Assembly: GCA_029983575.1 (NCBI GenBank)
Contig: JASBZE010000086.1
Span: 1-6,946, forward strand
Direction: 5' to 3'
Source of the DNA: Peptostreptococcaceae bacterium
GTDB taxonomy: Bacteria > Bacillota > Clostridia > Peptostreptococcales > Peptostreptococcaceae
Length of the DNA: 6,946 bases
Part shown: one piece after another, positions 5,356-6,946 of the stretch
Numbering within the stretch: position 1 is the stretch's first letter
Layout: every line of letters begins with the position of its first letter
Notes under the pieces: model-generated
What the model saw: the letters and a program-made list of their open reading frames with translations, nothing else
What the model was told of the DNA's origin: nothing
The model's database searches: none
Position numbers and translations under genes: made by a program

Positions 5356-5360
5356 AAAAA

Positions 5361-6905
5361 ATGAAGGGAATACCTACACCAATTACGGTTTATAGAAGAA
5401 AAGTATTTGCAGAAGTCGCGAAATTCGCCTTTGGAAAATACGACTATTCACATCTGGAAAATCTACCATACATAATAGTACCTGGGGAGAGATCTCTATA
5501 CAGAGAGAGTATATTTCTAGAGAGGGCCATAATAGAAGAGAGAGTCAGACTCGCCCTAGGCCTACCCCTAAGGAAGATGACAGAGCACCGTTCAGTTTCA
5601 GACGGAATTAGCGAAAACCTACTAGCCGAAAATTTCTATGAAGGAAATTTCGTAAATGTAATCAAATTTGCTTGTAACGCCTGTCCTGACAATGTGTACA
5701 AGGTATCAGACGCATGTAGAGGATGTTTAGCCCACCCATGTGAGGTTGTCTGTCCAAAGGATGCAGTCACCCTAAAAAACGGCAAATCAGAAATAGACCA
5801 AGACAAATGTATAAAGTGCGGAAAATGTAAAGCAGCCTGTCCATACGGCGCCATACTAAAACACGAAAGACCTTGCGCTAAATCATGTGGAATGGGCGCT
5901 ATAGGATCTGATGAGTACGGAAGAGCTCAAATAGATTATGACAAATGCGTATCATGTGGAGTGTGTATGACCAACTGTCCATTTGGTGCAATAGCTGACA
6001 AATCACAAATTTATCAAGTTATTTCTGCAATTAACAGAGGCGAAAAAGTAATAGCGGAAATCGCACCTGCCTTTGTAGGGCAATTTGGCGCTGGTGTCAC
6101 CCCTGAAATGCTTAAAGACGCTATAAAGAGACTTGGATTTTATGAGGTAAATGAGGTCGCTGTCGGAGCTGACCTATGTACGATAGAAGAAGCAAAAGAC
6201 TACCTAGAGAAAGTCCCTGACAAAATACCATTTTTAGCTACATCTTGTTGTCCAGCTTGGAGTGTAATGGCTAAAAAACTCTTCCCCGATATGGAAGAAA
6301 ACATCTCAATGGCAATGACCCCAATGGTACTAGCTGCAAGGCTAATCAAAAAAGATCACCCTGATGCCAAGGTCGTATTTATCGGCCCATGTGTTGCAAA
6401 AAAATTAGAGGCATCTAGAAAATCAGTTAAATCCCATGTCGATTACGTACTGACTTTCGAGGAGATGATGGGATTATTTATTGCAAAGGGAATAGATCTA
6501 GAGCAACCAGAGACAGAGCAGTTTATAACTGACGGAACAGGAGCTGGTAGAGGATTCGCTATTAGCGGAGGTGTCGCAAATGCCGTTGTCAAAGCTATAG
6601 ACGAGATAGAACCAGGCAGAGAAATCAATATAGAGGCTGCCAACGGATTATATGAATGTAGAAAAATGCTTCAAATGGCAAAGGCTGGAAAGAGAAACGG
6701 ATATCTATTAGAGGGAATGGCGTGCCCTGGTGGATGTGTCGCAGGAACTGGAACAATTCAACCCGTAACAAAATCTACACAGGCCGTAAAGAGATATTCT
6801 AATGATGCCGAAAGACAAAACTCAGTTGACAGTATTCATGCTCATGAGCTTGAGAATTTGGAAAGTGAATGGTTTGATAACTGGGAGATAGATTGGGATA
6901 ATTAG
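5361..6905 (+). CDS. Monomeric [FeFe] hydrogenase, group B type
   Basis: This cytoplasmic enzyme interconverts protons plus electrons and H2, probably with ferredoxin as partner. The 514-residue protein has an unassigned N-terminal part (1-100) with no [2Fe-2S] domain, then a cysteine-rich electron-relay region: C105/C108, C119/C122/C127/C131, a ferredoxin cluster at C150-C153-C156-C160, an extra pair C172/C176, and a second one at C196-C199-C202-C206. The H-cluster domain follows with all three signatures: TSCCPAW (294-300), GPCVAKK (342-348) and EGMACPGGC (451-459). The four H-cluster cysteines C297, C344, C455 and C459 and the proton-relay position C296 are present, so it should be catalytic. 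GPC in place of the MPC of classic group A enzymes, and Ala in place of Gly in TSCCPGW, fit group B. No hydE/F/G maturation genes are in view. The C-terminus is an acidic, tryptophan-rich tail. Whether it favours H2 production, uptake or sensing cannot be told. Confidence 0.92.
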   Translation: MKGIPTPITVYRRKVFAEVAKFAFGKYDYSHLENLPYIIVPGERSLYRESIFLERAIIEERVRLALGLPLRKMTEHRSVSDGISENLLAENFYEGNFVNVIKFACNACPDNVYKVSDACRGCLAHPCEVVCPKDAVTLKNGKSEIDQDKCIKCGKCKAACPYGAILKHERPCAKSCGMGAIGSDEYGRAQIDYDKCVSCGVCMTNCPFGAIADKSQIYQVISAINRGEKVIAEIAPAFVGQFGAGVTPEMLKDAIKRLGFYEVNEVAVGADLCTIEEAKDYLEKVPDKIPFLATSCCPAWSVMAKKLFPDMEENISMAMTPMVLAARLIKKDHPDAKVVFIGPCVAKKLEASRKSVKSHVDYVLTFEEMMGLFIAKGIDLEQPETEQFITDGTGAGRGFAISGGVANAVVKAIDEIEPGREINIEAANGLYECRKMLQMAKAGKRNGYLLEGMACPGGCVAGTGTIQPVTKSTQAVKRYSNDAERQNSVDSIHAHELENLESEWFDNWEIDWDN

Positions 6906-6908
6906 AAA

Positions 6909-6945
6909 AAAAGTGTGGGAGATCATAATGATAACCCACACTTTT
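6909..6945 (+). terminator. Terminator hairpin after the hydrogenase gene
   Basis: AAAAGTGTGGG (6909-6919) pairs perfectly with CCCACACTTTT (6935-6945), forming an 11-bp stem around a 15-nt loop, 3 nt after the stop codon. The window ends one base later, so the full T-run cannot be judged. The A/T flanks could make it work in both directions. Confidence 0.8.
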
Positions 6946-6946
6946 A

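Larger units (their letters stand above)
5044..5360. other. Divergent intergenic regulatory region
   Basis: This 317-bp, very AT-rich region separates the minus-strand envelope genes from the plus-strand hydrogenase. It holds two 23-bp tandem repeats in the glycosyltransferase leader, a perfect DnaA-box sequence, palindromes at 5186-5204 and 5263-5274, a good plus-strand promoter and a weak minus-strand one. TTAAGAA occurs three times (5167, 5190, 5222). I see no gene in it. Confidence 0.7.

Noticed and set aside
5361..5660. N-terminal [2Fe-2S] ferredoxin domain in the hydrogenase
   Set aside because: The first 100 residues have no cysteine, so that domain is absent.

Overview
The window looks like chromosomal DNA from an AT-rich, Gram-positive-type strict anaerobe of the Clostridia/Tissierellia kind. 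The evidence is strong GGAGG ribosome-binding sites on every gene, AGA/AGG arginine and CTA leucine codons, a T-box/L-box style leader with an intrinsic terminator, and a stand-alone [FeFe] hydrogenase. I cannot name the genus. No rRNA, tRNA, transposase, phage gene or CRISPR array is visible.

Layout: positions 1-74 hold a short direct-repeat tract. lysA (79-1389, minus) encodes diaminopimelate decarboxylase, the last step of lysine synthesis. Its leader (about 1402-1692, minus) contains a sigma-A-type promoter, a lysine riboswitch, and a terminator with a readable competing antiterminator. After a gene-free stretch (1693-1847) comes a minus-strand group of three envelope genes transcribed toward lysA. 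In order of transcription these are an MGDG-synthase/UgtP-type glycosyltransferase (3751-5025), a membrane-anchored NodB-type polysaccharide deacetylase (3048-3761, overlapping the previous gene by 11 nt), and a multi-span YbhN/UPF0104 'flippase-like' membrane protein (1848-2876). The last two are separated by a striking polypyrimidine repeat array. A 317-bp divergent intergenic region (5044-5360) carries tandem repeats, palindromes, a perfect DnaA-box sequence and a good promoter for the plus-strand gene, a monomeric group B-type [FeFe] hydrogenase (5361-6905). That gene is followed by a terminator hairpin at the window edge.

How the genes may work together: lysA is an independent, lysine-controlled unit. 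The three envelope genes plausibly make a glycolipid or lipid-linked sugar in the cytoplasm, move it or a related lipid across the membrane, and deacetylate an exported glycan. This is inference from families and gene order. The hydrogenase is a separate redox gene.

The most unusual property is a recurring pattern of short direct repeats at almost every gene junction, each with a different unit: about 56, 20, 16-18 and 23 bp between genes, and 24 bp inside the 3' end of the glycosyltransferase gene. The last adds five octapeptide units to the protein and can change copy number without shifting the frame. No clearly new multi-gene system is evident; the best candidates for follow-up are these repeats and the three-gene envelope module.
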